From assembly GCA_020831775.1 (NCBI GenBank), contig JAFIFZ010000033.1, forward strand, positions 1 through 64,000: DNA of 64,000 bases. Reading direction: 5' to 3'. Below the pieces are notes generated by a model, which did no database searches, was not told where the DNA came from, and worked only from the letters and a program-made list of their open reading frames with translations. How positions within the stretch are numbered: position 1 is the first letter of the stretch; each line of letters opens with the position of its first letter. The translations under genes and the position numbers were made by a program. This DNA is from Phycisphaerales bacterium (GTDB lineage Bacteria > Planctomycetota > Phycisphaerae > Phycisphaerales > UBA1924). Below are positions 18,144 through 26,847 of the stretch, in pieces.

Positions 18144-18338
18144 GTTGGGTCTCCGTTTCTCTCTTCTCTTCTCAGCCGCACGGATCCGGCCCGAGCCGAA
18201 TCCTGCAGCTATTGCGACTCAGTCTCAACTGTACCCGGCTCAAGATTGCTGGTCAACAGGAATTTTTCCTGCCCCGCAGCGACGCCCGCCACGCGGCTCC
18301 GGATGCTGCAGGATCCCGCCGTCCACTACCATGCCTGC

Positions 18339-19988
18339 GTGAACACCAACGCCAAGCCGAAGCACGCTCCGTTTGTCCTGATCATCCGCGACGGCTGGGG
18401 CGAGAACCCCCACCCCGAGCACGACCGCTTCAACGCGATCAAGCTCGCTCGAACGCCCGTCGCCGACCGCCTGATGGCCGAATGGCCGACGACGCTGATC
18501 GAGACCAGCGGCGAGGCGGTCGGGCTGCCCGCCGAGACCATGGGCAACTCGGAGGTCGGCCACCAGAACATCGGGGCGGGCCGGATCGTCGACCAGGAGG
18601 CGGTGCGGATCACCAAGGCCTGCCGCGACGGGCTGGAGAGCAACAAGACGCTCGCCGACGCCGTCGCCGCGGCACGCGACAGCGGCAAGGCGGTGCACCT
18701 CATGGGCATCTGCTCCGACGCGGGCGTGCACGGGCTCCTGGAACACCTCGAAGCGCTCGTCAAGCTCTGCGCCGACCTCAAGGCGACAGAGGTCCGCCTC
18801 CACCTGTTCACCGACGGGCGCGACACCGGGCCCTACACCGGCAAGGGGTACATCGCGCAGGTCGAACAGATGCTCCAACGCCACGGCGTCGGGCGGATCG
18901 CCTCGGTGATCGGGCGCTACTGGGCGATGGACCGCGACAACCGCTGGGAGCGCGTCGCCCGGGCCTACGCCTGCCTGACCGGTCGCGACGCGCAGGCCGA
19001 AGGCGTCGCGCAGGCGCCGACCGCCGAGGAAGCGATCGCCAACCACTACGAGTCCCCGGTAGACCAAGGCCTCAAGGGCGACGAGTTCACGCCCCCCACC
19101 ATCATCGCCAAGAGCCCCGAGGAGGCGTGTTCGAGCCGTATTGCCGACGGGGACACAGTGATTTTCTACAACTACCGGGGCGACCGCCCACGCGAGCTCT
19201 GCTCGGCCTTCCTGCTCCCCGAGTTCCACGGGGCGGCGGAGGTCAAGCCCTCGCCCGACACCGGCGAGCGGGGCTTTGAGCGCGGGCCGAAGCCAAACCT
19301 CCGCTTCGTGCTCATGACGGCGTACTCAGAACGCCTCGCCTCGCTGGCGCCGGTCGCCTTCCCCAAGGCCCCGAAGATGAAGGACATCGCCGGGGCGTAC
19401 TTCAGTGCGCTTGGGCTGCGCCAGTTCCGCTGCGCCGAGACGGAGAAGTTCCCGCATGTGACCTTCTTCTTCAACGATTACCGCGACGAACCGTTCGAGG
19501 GCGAGACGCGGGGCATCATCCAGTCCCCGAAGGTTGCGACCTACGACCTGCAGCCGGAAATGTCGGCCGAGGGGGTCTGCGACGCCGTGCTGGAGCGGCT
19601 GGACGCCGACGATTGCGAAGAGGTGATCGTCGTCAACTTCGCCAACGGCGACATGGTCGGCCACACCGGCCACCTCGACGCGGCGGTCAAGGCGTGCGAG
19701 ACTGTCGACCGGCTGACGGGCAAGATCGTCGAGAAGACGCTCAAGCGGGGCGGCTCGCTGATCGTCACGGCCGACCACGGCAACGCCGAGCAGATGTGGG
19801 ACCCCAAAACCGACGCGCCCCACACCGCCCACACCACCTATCCCGTCCCGCTCTTCGTCGTCGGGGAGGCGTTCAAGGGCTGGAAACTCCGCGACGGCGG
19901 GTGCCTGGGCGACATCGTCCCGACGGCGCTGGAGATGATGGGGCTGAAGCAGCCCGAAGCGATGACGGGGAAGTCGTTGCGGGGGTAG
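18339..19988 (+). CDS. gpmI: 2,3-bisphosphoglycerate-independent phosphoglycerate mutase
   Basis: The enzyme interconverts 3- and 2-phosphoglycerate in glycolysis and gluconeogenesis, using two Mn ions. The 549-residue protein has metal and substrate motifs in order: LIIRDGWGENP, MGNSEVGH with the phospho-acceptor Ser71, FTDGRDTGP, IGRYWAMDRDNRW, NYRGDRPRE, NFANGDMVGHTG and TADHGNAEQM. I take a GTG start because homology begins a few residues later; an ATG 12 codons upstream is also possible and neither has a clear ribosome site. The gene is single and convergent with the SCO gene. Confidence 0.93.
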   Translation: MNTNAKPKHAPFVLIIRDGWGENPHPEHDRFNAIKLARTPVADRLMAEWPTTLIETSGEAVGLPAETMGNSEVGHQNIGAGRIVDQEAVRITKACRDGLESNKTLADAVAAARDSGKAVHLMGICSDAGVHGLLEHLEALVKLCADLKATEVRLHLFTDGRDTGPYTGKGYIAQVEQMLQRHGVGRIASVIGRYWAMDRDNRWERVARAYACLTGRDAQAEGVAQAPTAEEAIANHYESPVDQGLKGDEFTPPTIIAKSPEEACSSRIADGDTVIFYNYRGDRPRELCSAFLLPEFHGAAEVKPSPDTGERGFERGPKPNLRFVLMTAYSERLASLAPVAFPKAPKMKDIAGAYFSALGLRQFRCAETEKFPHVTFFFNDYRDEPFEGETRGIIQSPKVATYDLQPEMSAEGVCDAVLERLDADDCEEVIVVNFANGDMVGHTGHLDAAVKACETVDRLTGKIVEKTLKRGGSLIVTADHGNAEQMWDPKTDAPHTAHTTYPVPLFVVGEAFKGWKLRDGGCLGDIVPTALEMMGLKQPEAMTGKSLRG

Positions 19989-20138
19989 GCGTGCAGTGAT
20001 CAGAGACGCGAGCGTGTTTAAATCTCAGCCCGAACGGGGCTTGGGATCGGGATCGGCTGCGGAACTTGGATCTGAACGCGGAAATCGATCCCGCATCCAA
20101 CACCCTGCGCCCCGCGCCCCGCGCCCATCAAATCCTCC

Positions 20139-20161
20139 CACTGACGGACAAGCCGCCAGTG
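20139..20161. other. Intergenic hairpin between convergent genes
   Basis: A 9-bp imperfect stem (CACTGACGG with CCGCCAGTG, one mismatch) with a 5-base loop lies just before the SCO stop codon, between convergent gpmI and SCO genes. It lacks a T tract. It could be a weak terminator or part of a dispersed repeat. Confidence 0.35.
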
Positions 20162-20168
20162 CCACAGA

Positions 20169-20912
20169 TCAGTTTCCAGTCACCGCGCGCACGCGTTCTG
20201 CCAGCATCTTCAGCTCTTCCCGATCCTCAAACGCGTAGAGGCCGATCACGCGTCGGTCGGGGCCGATGAGGATCAGCCGCGTCGGGTGGTTGATGTTGTA
20301 CATGAACGCACCGTCGCCGAGGTCGAACCGGCGCGAGCGGTCTTCGGAGACATTGAAGCCGAGTTCTTCGGACGCGATGCGCATCACCGTCTCGGCGGGC
20401 ACATTGATGAACGACCAACGGCTCTGGTCGGCGCGGTTGTTCTCTGCGTAGGCGAGCAGGGCCTCGGGTGTGTCGCGCTCGGGATCGACGGACATGCTCA
20501 GGAAGCGGACGGGCGTGCCCTCCAGCTCGTTCTGGACGCGGCGCATCGCGGCGGTCATCCCCGGGCAGGCGAGCGGGCAGTTGGTGAAGAAGAAGTCCAT
20601 GATCGTGTAGCCGCCTTCGAGGATGGACTGGTCCACCGGCTCGCCCCGCTGGTCGACGCCCTCGAACGCGCCGATGCGCATGTCTTCCAGCCCGGGGTCG
20701 GGCTCGGTGGGGCTCTGCGATGGGTCGCGGCGGGGGCGGACGGTGATCACGCGGTCGTCGTTCGGATCGACCGGGCCGCCGAGCGTCGGGATGTTCTCCG
20801 GCGGGCCCTCCGAGGGTGAGCCCGGACGCGAGAAGAACGCGATCGCGATGAACATCGCGACAGAGACGGTGAACGCGAGCACGGCAATCGGCAGAAACCA
20901 GCGGGGCATCAT
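20169..20912 (-). CDS. SCO1/SenC-family copper chaperone
   Basis: This is a membrane-anchored thioredoxin-fold protein that delivers copper to the CuA site of cytochrome c oxidase. The 247-residue protein has one N-terminal membrane helix (about 7-27) and a Pro-rich periplasmic linker. The SCO domain follows, with the copper-binding pair Cys112/Cys116 (TNCPLACPG) and a later histidine in NINHPTRLILIGP. Its first ATG overlaps the asnB stop (ATGA), so it is translationally coupled as the last gene of the ugd-asnB operon. ctaB, another oxidase-assembly gene, lies 40 kb away in this window. Confidence 0.92.
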   Translation of the reverse strand: MMPRWFLPIAVLAFTVSVAMFIAIAFFSRPGSPSEGPPENIPTLGGPVDPNDDRVITVRPRRDPSQSPTEPDPGLEDMRIGAFEGVDQRGEPVDQSILEGGYTIMDFFFTNCPLACPGMTAAMRRVQNELEGTPVRFLSMSVDPERDTPEALLAYAENNRADQSRWSFINVPAETVMRIASEELGFNVSEDRSRRFDLGDGAFMYNINHPTRLILIGPDRRVIGLYAFEDREELKMLAERVRAVTGN

Positions 20913-22834
20913 GCCTGCAGGGTAGGTGGCGTTCCGGCCTTGCTCTTGAGCCAGATCGAGAGCACGAGGAGCGCATACAGGCGCTGGCTGTGGTCGCGGC
21001 CCTTCCACGGCACGATCGAGGCCTCGCCCGCCGCGTCGTGCTCGTCGAGCAGGCGGTCGATCGCCCCCCGTTCCGCCTGGAAAGGCAGCCCCGGGAAGGG
21101 ATCGGCCGCGAGCAGATGGTCACGGAGGAGTTGACGCATCGATCCGAAATCGTTGCGGAACCAAGACCCGATCGGGACCGCGAAGCCCTGTTTGGGCCGA
21201 TCAACGACTTCCTCGGGCAGGTGACGCCGGGCCAGGTCGCGGAGCAGGCCCTTGCGCTCACCCCGCGGCGTCAGCAGATGCGTCGGCGTGCCGATCGCGG
21301 CGCGGGCCAGGTCGTGGTCGAGGAACGGGGCTCTGACCTCCAGCGAGACGGCCATCGAGGCGGTGTCCACCTTGCGCAGGAGGTCGTCGGGCAGGTAATC
21401 GACGAGATCGGTCGCGCGCAGCGCCTCGGCGTCGGCCGGGCCGGGAGGGGCTCGGTCGCGCAGCTCCGGGAAGACGGCGCGGAGCGTCGGTCTGTCGAAG
21501 ACGGTGTTGATCTCGGCGGGGCCGCCGGTCTTGGCCGCGACGAAGAGCCGGCGGGCCGAGGTCGGACTCGATTTCGGATCGCGCGCCGGCAGCAGCGACG
21601 CGGGGAGCAGGCGCAGGAGCGGGCCCCACTTGGCCAGGAGGTCCGCCGCGCGGTAGCGGAAGTACCCGGCGAAGAGCTCGTCGCCCCCGTCGCCCGAGAG
21701 CGCCACCGAGACCCGCTGCTTCACGGCGCGGCTGAGCCAGTGCGTCGCCAGCAGCGACGAGTCGGCGAAGGGCAGGCCGAGCTGCTCGATCAGCGACTCG
21801 AGGTCCGAGGCCGGGTCCGGCGAGACCTCGACCGTCTCGTGCTCTGTCCCGAGATGCTCGGCCACGCGACGCGCAAAGGGAGACTCGTCGTAAGCCGCCT
21901 CGGGCATCCGCACGCAGAAGGTCGAGAGATCGCCGCTCGCCCGTTGCGCCATCGCGGCGATCAGCGAGGAATCGATCCCGCCCGACAGAAAACAACCCAG
22001 GGGCACATCGGCATCGAGGCGGCGCTCGACGGCCTTCACAAGCAGCGCTTCGAGCCGGTCGAGCGTCAGCGGCTCGGAGGCCTCGGGCGGGTCGCCGTTC
22101 TTGAGCGTAGCGAGCGTGCGCCCCATCGCCGAGGTGCGTTCTGTGTCGCACTGGCGGATGTCGGCGTACGCGTCGGCCCCCCACCCTTTGCGGACCATCG
22201 ACGCGACGCCTTCACGGTCGATCGGGGACTCGAGCCCCGCCAGCGATCGCAGGTGCACGAGGCCGGGAAGCGTGGTGCACCACGCGCGGGTGAGCACGCC
22301 GTCTTGCTCCCAGAGCGTCGCAAAGAGCGGCTTCTCGCCGAAGGGGTCACGCGTCACGAAGAGGCCGGGTCGCGACGGATCCCAGACCGCAAAGGCGTAC
22401 ATCCCGTGCAGCCTCGCGGGGAGTTCCTCGCCCCACGCGCGCCAGCCGTGCAGGAGCGTCTCGGTGTCGCTGTGGTCTGAGCGGAAGTCGGCGCCGTTCT
22501 CTTCGAGTTCGGCCCGAAGCTCGCGGTGGTTGTAGATGCAGCCGTTGAAGACGACGGCGAGCGTGGGCGGGGCGTCGGGATCGTCGGGGTCCGCAAGCGT
22601 CATCGGCTGGCCGCCGCCGGCGGGGTCGATGACCGCCAGCCTGCGGTGGACCATCCCGACGAGGTGTCGCTCGCCGGACTTCGGATCGACCGCCCCGTGC
22701 CTGAGCCGGCCCGAGGCGTCGGAGCCGCGGAGGGCGATCGAGGCGTCCAGCGCGTCCAGCCACTCGTCAGCAATACCGCCGTCGGCCTCAACGCCGGGAG
22801 GGAGGGTCTGCCAGATGACGCCGAGCCCGCACAT
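20909..22834 (-). CDS. asnB: Asparagine synthase (glutamine-hydrolysing)
   Basis: The enzyme makes asparagine from aspartate with glutamine as the nitrogen donor, or a related amidotransfer in surface polymer synthesis. The 641-residue protein begins MCG, exposing the catalytic Cys2 of the class II glutaminase domain. The glutaminase domain (about 1-230) includes RRLAVIDP, FNGCIYNH and RDPFGEKPLF. The synthetase domain has the PP-loop LSGGIDSSLIA and the ALSGDGGDELFAGY motif. It follows a membrane protein gene by 15 bases in the ugd operon. Such asnB genes beside UDP-sugar genes often serve exopolysaccharide clusters, so a polymer-modifying role is possible. Confidence 0.92.
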   Translation of the reverse strand: MCGLGVIWQTLPPGVEADGGIADEWLDALDASIALRGSDASGRLRHGAVDPKSGERHLVGMVHRRLAVIDPAGGGQPMTLADPDDPDAPPTLAVVFNGCIYNHRELRAELEENGADFRSDHSDTETLLHGWRAWGEELPARLHGMYAFAVWDPSRPGLFVTRDPFGEKPLFATLWEQDGVLTRAWCTTLPGLVHLRSLAGLESPIDREGVASMVRKGWGADAYADIRQCDTERTSAMGRTLATLKNGDPPEASEPLTLDRLEALLVKAVERRLDADVPLGCFLSGGIDSSLIAAMAQRASGDLSTFCVRMPEAAYDESPFARRVAEHLGTEHETVEVSPDPASDLESLIEQLGLPFADSSLLATHWLSRAVKQRVSVALSGDGGDELFAGYFRYRAADLLAKWGPLLRLLPASLLPARDPKSSPTSARRLFVAAKTGGPAEINTVFDRPTLRAVFPELRDRAPPGPADAEALRATDLVDYLPDDLLRKVDTASMAVSLEVRAPFLDHDLARAAIGTPTHLLTPRGERKGLLRDLARRHLPEEVVDRPKQGFAVPIGSWFRNDFGSMRQLLRDHLLAADPFPGLPFQAERGAIDRLLDEHDAAGEASIVPWKGRDHSQRLYALLVLSIWLKSKAGTPPTLQA

Positions 22835-22849
22835 GTGTTGGCAGGGTAG

Positions 22850-23461
22850 CTACAGCGGTCGCTGCGCGCCGGGGCCCGCGGGATCTTCGCCCCATTGCGT
22901 TCGCTTCTGCCCGGAGTCCCCGTCGTGCGGCTCCAAGTCCGCATCGTTGACGGCGATCTTGATGGTGCGGAATCGGCCGGTCTTGATCCAGTAGATGGTG
23001 TGCACGATCCGCGTGACGCAGATCGCCACGAAGAACGCGAGGGCGAACGCCCAGCCCTCGCGCATGATGTTGAAGTGCATCAGGGCGTACATGCCGCCCA
23101 TCGCGGTGCCGTAGAAGACCGGGAAGAGGAAGAGCCGTTCGAGCTGGATGCCCGAGACGGATCGGATGTACTTGCGCCACCATGACTTCTGTTCGTGCTG
23201 GTCGATCTCGTCGTGACACCCGTAGGGGCGCCAGTGGTTGGCGATCCAGTGCAGGATGAGGTAGACCGCGCCGTCGAACGCGGCGTCGATGAGCGCCGCG
23301 AGAACGACCTTCAGCCCGTTGTACCCCTCGCCGATCCAGTTGGAGACCCACTGCACGGGCCACTTGGCCAGCATGATCGCCAGCACGCCCGAGGCGAGGA
23401 TGTTCAGGTTGGTGCTGATCAGCGGGTGTCGCTGATAGAAGTTCAACAGTCGCCGGGCCAT
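22850..23461 (-). CDS. Hypothetical integral membrane protein
   Basis: This 203-residue protein has about four membrane segments, near residues 18-36, 52-72, 110-128 and 135-155. The N-terminal and C-terminal ends are polar, and the C-terminus is acidic with no hydrophobic residues. It lacks a motif I recognise. Operon position between the DNA methyltransferase (10 bases upstream) and asnB (15 bases downstream) argues that it is a real gene expressed with them. A role in envelope polysaccharide assembly would fit ugd and asnB but is only contextual. Confidence 0.7.
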   Translation of the reverse strand: MARRLLNFYQRHPLISTNLNILASGVLAIMLAKWPVQWVSNWIGEGYNGLKVVLAALIDAAFDGAVYLILHWIANHWRPYGCHDEIDQHEQKSWWRKYIRSVSGIQLERLFLFPVFYGTAMGGMYALMHFNIMREGWAFALAFFVAICVTRIVHTIYWIKTGRFRTIKIAVNDADLEPHDGDSGQKRTQWGEDPAGPGAQRPL

Positions 23462-23471
23462 GGCAGCAAGT

Positions 23472-24215
23472 CTATTCGGGGTTGAGGCGGGTTCTCGTAA
23501 GTTCGACGGCCTCGGGGTTCACATCGGCTCCGATCGCATTTCGACCCATCCGGGTCGCGGCCTCCAGCGTCGTGCCGCTGCCGCAGCAAGGGTCGACCAC
23601 CAGCCCCCCCGGGGGGCAGCAGGCGCCGACGAGGAGTTCCAGAAGGGCCAGCGGCTTCTGAGTGGGATACCCCAGACGCTCGCGGGCCATGTTGTTGATC
23701 GCGGGGATGTCCAAGACATCCGTCGACTTCTTGGGAGCCCCGGCCATCCGATTGCTCGTCGAGGGGACCATCGGGGGCTGGAACCAGTAGCGATCGGGAT
23801 CCCTGGCGTAGAACAGGATGTCGTCGTGCTTTCTGGCGAACCGGCGGGGCGAGGAGCCCCCAAGGCCGTACACCCAGATCAGGTGGTTCACAAACCCGTC
23901 TTCACCGAGCAACTCGTCGAGCAATCCGCGGGCGAGGTGGCTGGTCCGCCAGTCGATGTGCAGCAGGATCGAGCCCGTCGGCTTGAGCAGCTCCAGCGTC
24001 GGCGCCAGCCGCTCTCTGAGCCAGGCGAGCCAGGCTTCGCGGGACGGCCAGCGGTCGGTGTACGCCCCATTGCGGCCAGTCTGGGTGTCGCCGGTGTTGA
24101 ACGGTGGATCTGCGTAGACAAGGTCGACCGAGGCGGGGCCGAACTCGGAGCGCAGGTCCGACGCGAGCTTCAGCCAGTCGCAGCACCGGACCTGTGCCGT
24201 CGCCTGGGCGGTCAC
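23472..24215 (-). CDS. Site-specific DNA methyltransferase (beta class, N4-C or N6-A)
   Basis: This SAM-dependent DNA methyltransferase has catalytic motif IV DPPF at residues 36-39 (YADPPFNTG). The SAM-binding motif I comes near the C-terminus (VVDPCCGSGTT), the order that defines the beta class to which CcrM and many type II enzymes belong. Other motifs such as KPLALLELLV and GADVNPEAVELT are in place. The 247-residue length suggests a minimal enzyme without an extra target domain. It starts at GTG four bases after ugd and no restriction gene is near, so it looks like a solitary, host-type methyltransferase. Confidence 0.9.
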   Translation of the reverse strand: MTAQATAQVRCCDWLKLASDLRSEFGPASVDLVYADPPFNTGDTQTGRNGAYTDRWPSREAWLAWLRERLAPTLELLKPTGSILLHIDWRTSHLARGLLDELLGEDGFVNHLIWVYGLGGSSPRRFARKHDDILFYARDPDRYWFQPPMVPSTSNRMAGAPKKSTDVLDIPAINNMARERLGYPTQKPLALLELLVGACCPPGGLVVDPCCGSGTTLEAATRMGRNAIGADVNPEAVELTRTRLNPE

Positions 24216-24219
24216 CGGC

Positions 24220-25566
24220 TCAGCCCTGCACGACGGGGACGCGTCCGACGGAGTAGTAGCTGTACCCCAGGTCGTGCATCTGCTCGGGCCTGTAGAGGTT
24301 CCGCCCGTCGAAGACGGTCCTCTCCTTCATCAGCTCGCCGAGGCGGGCGAAGTCGGGGGCCTTGAACTCGTCCCAGTCGGTGCAGACGACGATGGCGTCG
24401 GCGCCGTCGGCGGTCTCGTACAGGTCGTCCATGATCTTCAGGACGGGGCCGATCTCGGCGCCCGCGTTCTCGGCGGCGACGGGGTCGTAGCCCCGGCACT
24501 CGACGCCGTAGCCCAGGCACTTGCGGATCAGCGTGAGGGCCGGGGCCTCTCGGATGTCGTCGGTGCGGGGCTTGAAGGCCAGGCCCCAGAAGGCGATGGT
24601 GCGTCCGGTCAGGCCGCCCCGCGCGTCGAAGTGCTTGAGCATCTTGTTGAAGAAGAGGTTGCGCTGGCGCTGGTTGGTGCCGTGGACGGCGTTGGAGAGC
24701 TGCATGGTCACGCCGGACTGCTCGCCCATCATGATGCAGGCCTGCGTGTCCTTGGGGAAACAGGAGCCGCCGTAGCCCAGGCCGGGGTAGAGGAACTGGG
24801 TGCCGATGCGCGAGTCCGAGCACATGCCTCGGCGGACCGCGTCGATGTCGGCGCCGTAGGCCTGGCAGAGGTTGGCCATCTCGTTGATGAAGCTGATTTT
24901 GGTGGCCAGGAAGTTGTTGGAGGCGTACTTGACCATCTCCGCCGAGCGCACATCCATGATGAAGATGGGGTGGCCGTTGCGGACGAAGGGGTCGTACAGG
25001 CGTCGGAACATCTCCGCGGTGCGCTCGTCCTCGACGCCGACCACGACGCGGTCGGGCTTGACGAAGTCGCGGATGGCGTCGCCTTCCTTGAGGAACTCGG
25101 GGTTGTCCGCGACGGAGAAGGGGATCTCCGGGCCGACCTTCTCGCGGATGCGGTCGCGCATCGCGATGGTGGTGCCGACGGGGACCGTCGACTTCATGAC
25201 GATGACCTTGGGCTTCTGGTCCGGGCCCAGGCTCTTGAGGACCTCGGCGATGGCGTCGGCGGCCGAGTGGATGTAGCGCATGTCGGTGTGCCCGCGCTCG
25301 TCGGGGGGCGTGCCGACGCAGACGAAGATCATGTCCGCATCGCGGTGGGCCTCCATCGCGTCGATGGTGAACTTCAGGCGTCCGGCCTCGATGTTGCGTT
25401 CGAGGAGCTCGGTGAGGCCGGGCTCGTAGATGGGGCACTCGCCCTTCTTGAGGCGGTCGATCTTGCCCGGATCGACATCCAGACAGGTCACGCTGTTGCC
25501 CGTGTTGGCCAGGCAGACGCCCGTCACCAGACCCACATACCCCGTTCCGACCATCGACAGACGCAT
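24220..25566 (-). CDS. ugd: UDP-glucose 6-dehydrogenase
   Basis: The enzyme oxidises UDP-glucose to UDP-glucuronate with NAD, a precursor of acidic polysaccharides and UDP-xylose. The 448-residue protein has the Rossmann motif GTGYVG (7-12) and the NAD-domain VGTPP. The catalytic cysteine lies in GYGGSCFPKDTQA, and the C-terminal UDP-binding domain has WGLAFKPRTDDIREAPA. I use the ATG preceded by GGAGGG at 7 bases, not the ATG five codons earlier that is part of that ribosome site. It is the first gene of a five-gene operon, with a 277-base divergent promoter region upstream. Confidence 0.95.
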   Translation of the reverse strand: MRLSMVGTGYVGLVTGVCLANTGNSVTCLDVDPGKIDRLKKGECPIYEPGLTELLERNIEAGRLKFTIDAMEAHRDADMIFVCVGTPPDERGHTDMRYIHSAADAIAEVLKSLGPDQKPKVIVMKSTVPVGTTIAMRDRIREKVGPEIPFSVADNPEFLKEGDAIRDFVKPDRVVVGVEDERTAEMFRRLYDPFVRNGHPIFIMDVRSAEMVKYASNNFLATKISFINEMANLCQAYGADIDAVRRGMCSDSRIGTQFLYPGLGYGGSCFPKDTQACIMMGEQSGVTMQLSNAVHGTNQRQRNLFFNKMLKHFDARGGLTGRTIAFWGLAFKPRTDDIREAPALTLIRKCLGYGVECRGYDPVAAENAGAEIGPVLKIMDDLYETADGADAIVVCTDWDEFKAPDFARLGELMKERTVFDGRNLYRPEQMHDLGYSYYSVGRVPVVQG

Positions 25567-25843
25567 CTGGCTGCCCTCCAAAAGGCGGGGATTCTCTCCC
25601 CGGGCGGCGAGTCTAGGCGCGGGGAATCGGGACGCCCCGGGCCGGTTCTCGGACTATGGCTCGCCGGGAGCCCGAGTCCGCACGATCCGCCGTGTACCTA
25701 TCGACCGTCCGGGGTCCGCGGTTCGACCCCACGCGCCGAATCCCGGCCCGCTGGGTCGCCCGGCACTCCAGCCGACAGGCGCGTGATGTCCCCTGGCGAT
25801 AGCGCGGGCCCGGGGCGATCCGGTCCGATAGAGTTGCCCCCTT

Positions 25844-26719
25844 ATGAGCACGACCATGACCAGATCCGACAGCCGCAAGGGCGCCAAGCCCAAGCGGAAG
25901 TACACCGCCGCCAACGCCGACCGCCACGAGCTCTACCAGCTCGCGGTGCAGAATGTCGAGTCCGAGATCGACTTCGTCGACGAGACCTTCCTGGCCATGC
26001 GCAAGCGCAAGGCCGAGCGTCTCCGCGAGGACTTCTGCGGCACCGGCAACACCTCCTGCGAGTGGGTGGCGCGTCGCAAGACCAACATTGCCGTGGGGCT
26101 GGACATCGACGCCGACCCGCTGGCGTGGGGACGGGAGCACAACTTCGCCAAGCTGAAGCCCGCCCAGCGCGAGCGGGTGAAGCTGCTGGAGCGCGATGTG
26201 CTCGACCCCGGGCCCGGCACGGGCAAGATGGACATCGTCCTGGCGATGAACTTCAGCTACTGGCTCTTCATGGAACGCAAGACGATGCGCCGGTACTTCG
26301 AGCGCGTCCGCGAGTCGCTCGTCTCCGACGGCGTCTTCTTCCTCGACCACTTCGGGGGCTACGAGGCCTACCAGGAGCAAGAAGAAGAGCGCGAGGTCGA
26401 GGGCGGCAAGTTCACCTACATCTGGGACCAGCAGAAGTACAACCCCATCTCCGGACGCGTCGACTGCGCCATCCACTTCAAGTTCAAGGACGGCACGGAG
26501 ATGCGCAACGCCTTCACCTACTCATGGCGGCTCTGGAGCCTGCCCGAGATCCGCGAGATCCTCGAAGAGGCCGGCTTCAAGAAGACCACCGTCTACTGGG
26601 AAGGCGTCGACGACGAGGAGGACGAAGAAGGCTTCGCCGGGGGCAACGGCGAGTTCGAGGCCACCGAGGAAGGCACCGCCGACGCGGGCTACATCTGCTA
26701 CATCACCGCGGAGAAGTGA
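25844..26719 (+). CDS. Class I SAM-dependent methyltransferase
   Basis: The 291-residue cytoplasmic methyltransferase has a basic N-terminal leader (about 1-25). The SAM-binding region is slightly unusual: LREDFCGTGNTSCEW replaces the common DxGxGxG with DFCGTGN. The following LDIDADPLAWG acidic strand and the DIVLAMNFSYWLF motif IV are clear. Near the C-terminus an acidic segment (EGVDDEEDEEGFAGG) interrupts the last strand pair. The family is common but its substrate is not known to me. It is divergent from ugd. Confidence 0.85.
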   Translation: MSTTMTRSDSRKGAKPKRKYTAANADRHELYQLAVQNVESEIDFVDETFLAMRKRKAERLREDFCGTGNTSCEWVARRKTNIAVGLDIDADPLAWGREHNFAKLKPAQRERVKLLERDVLDPGPGTGKMDIVLAMNFSYWLFMERKTMRRYFERVRESLVSDGVFFLDHFGGYEAYQEQEEEREVEGGKFTYIWDQQKYNPISGRVDCAIHFKFKDGTEMRNAFTYSWRLWSLPEIREILEEAGFKKTTVYWEGVDDEEDEEGFAGGNGEFEATEEGTADAGYICYITAEK

Positions 26720-26847
26720 GTTTGGCGGGGCGCTGGGAGTTGGGCGCAAGGCGCGGGGTGCCGCCCACCCTTGAGCGTCCTTGCGTCCACGGACATCCGA
26801 TTCGCGAATACCCTGCGCCCTGATCCCCGCGCCCAGCGCCCTCCCCC

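Noticed and set aside
20010-20135. GC-rich low-complexity runs such as CCCCGCGCCC between gpmI and the SCO gene (and similar at 26720-26847)
   Set aside because: They look like unstructured intergenic filler with small repeats. I could not define repeat boundaries, so no repeat feature is claimed.
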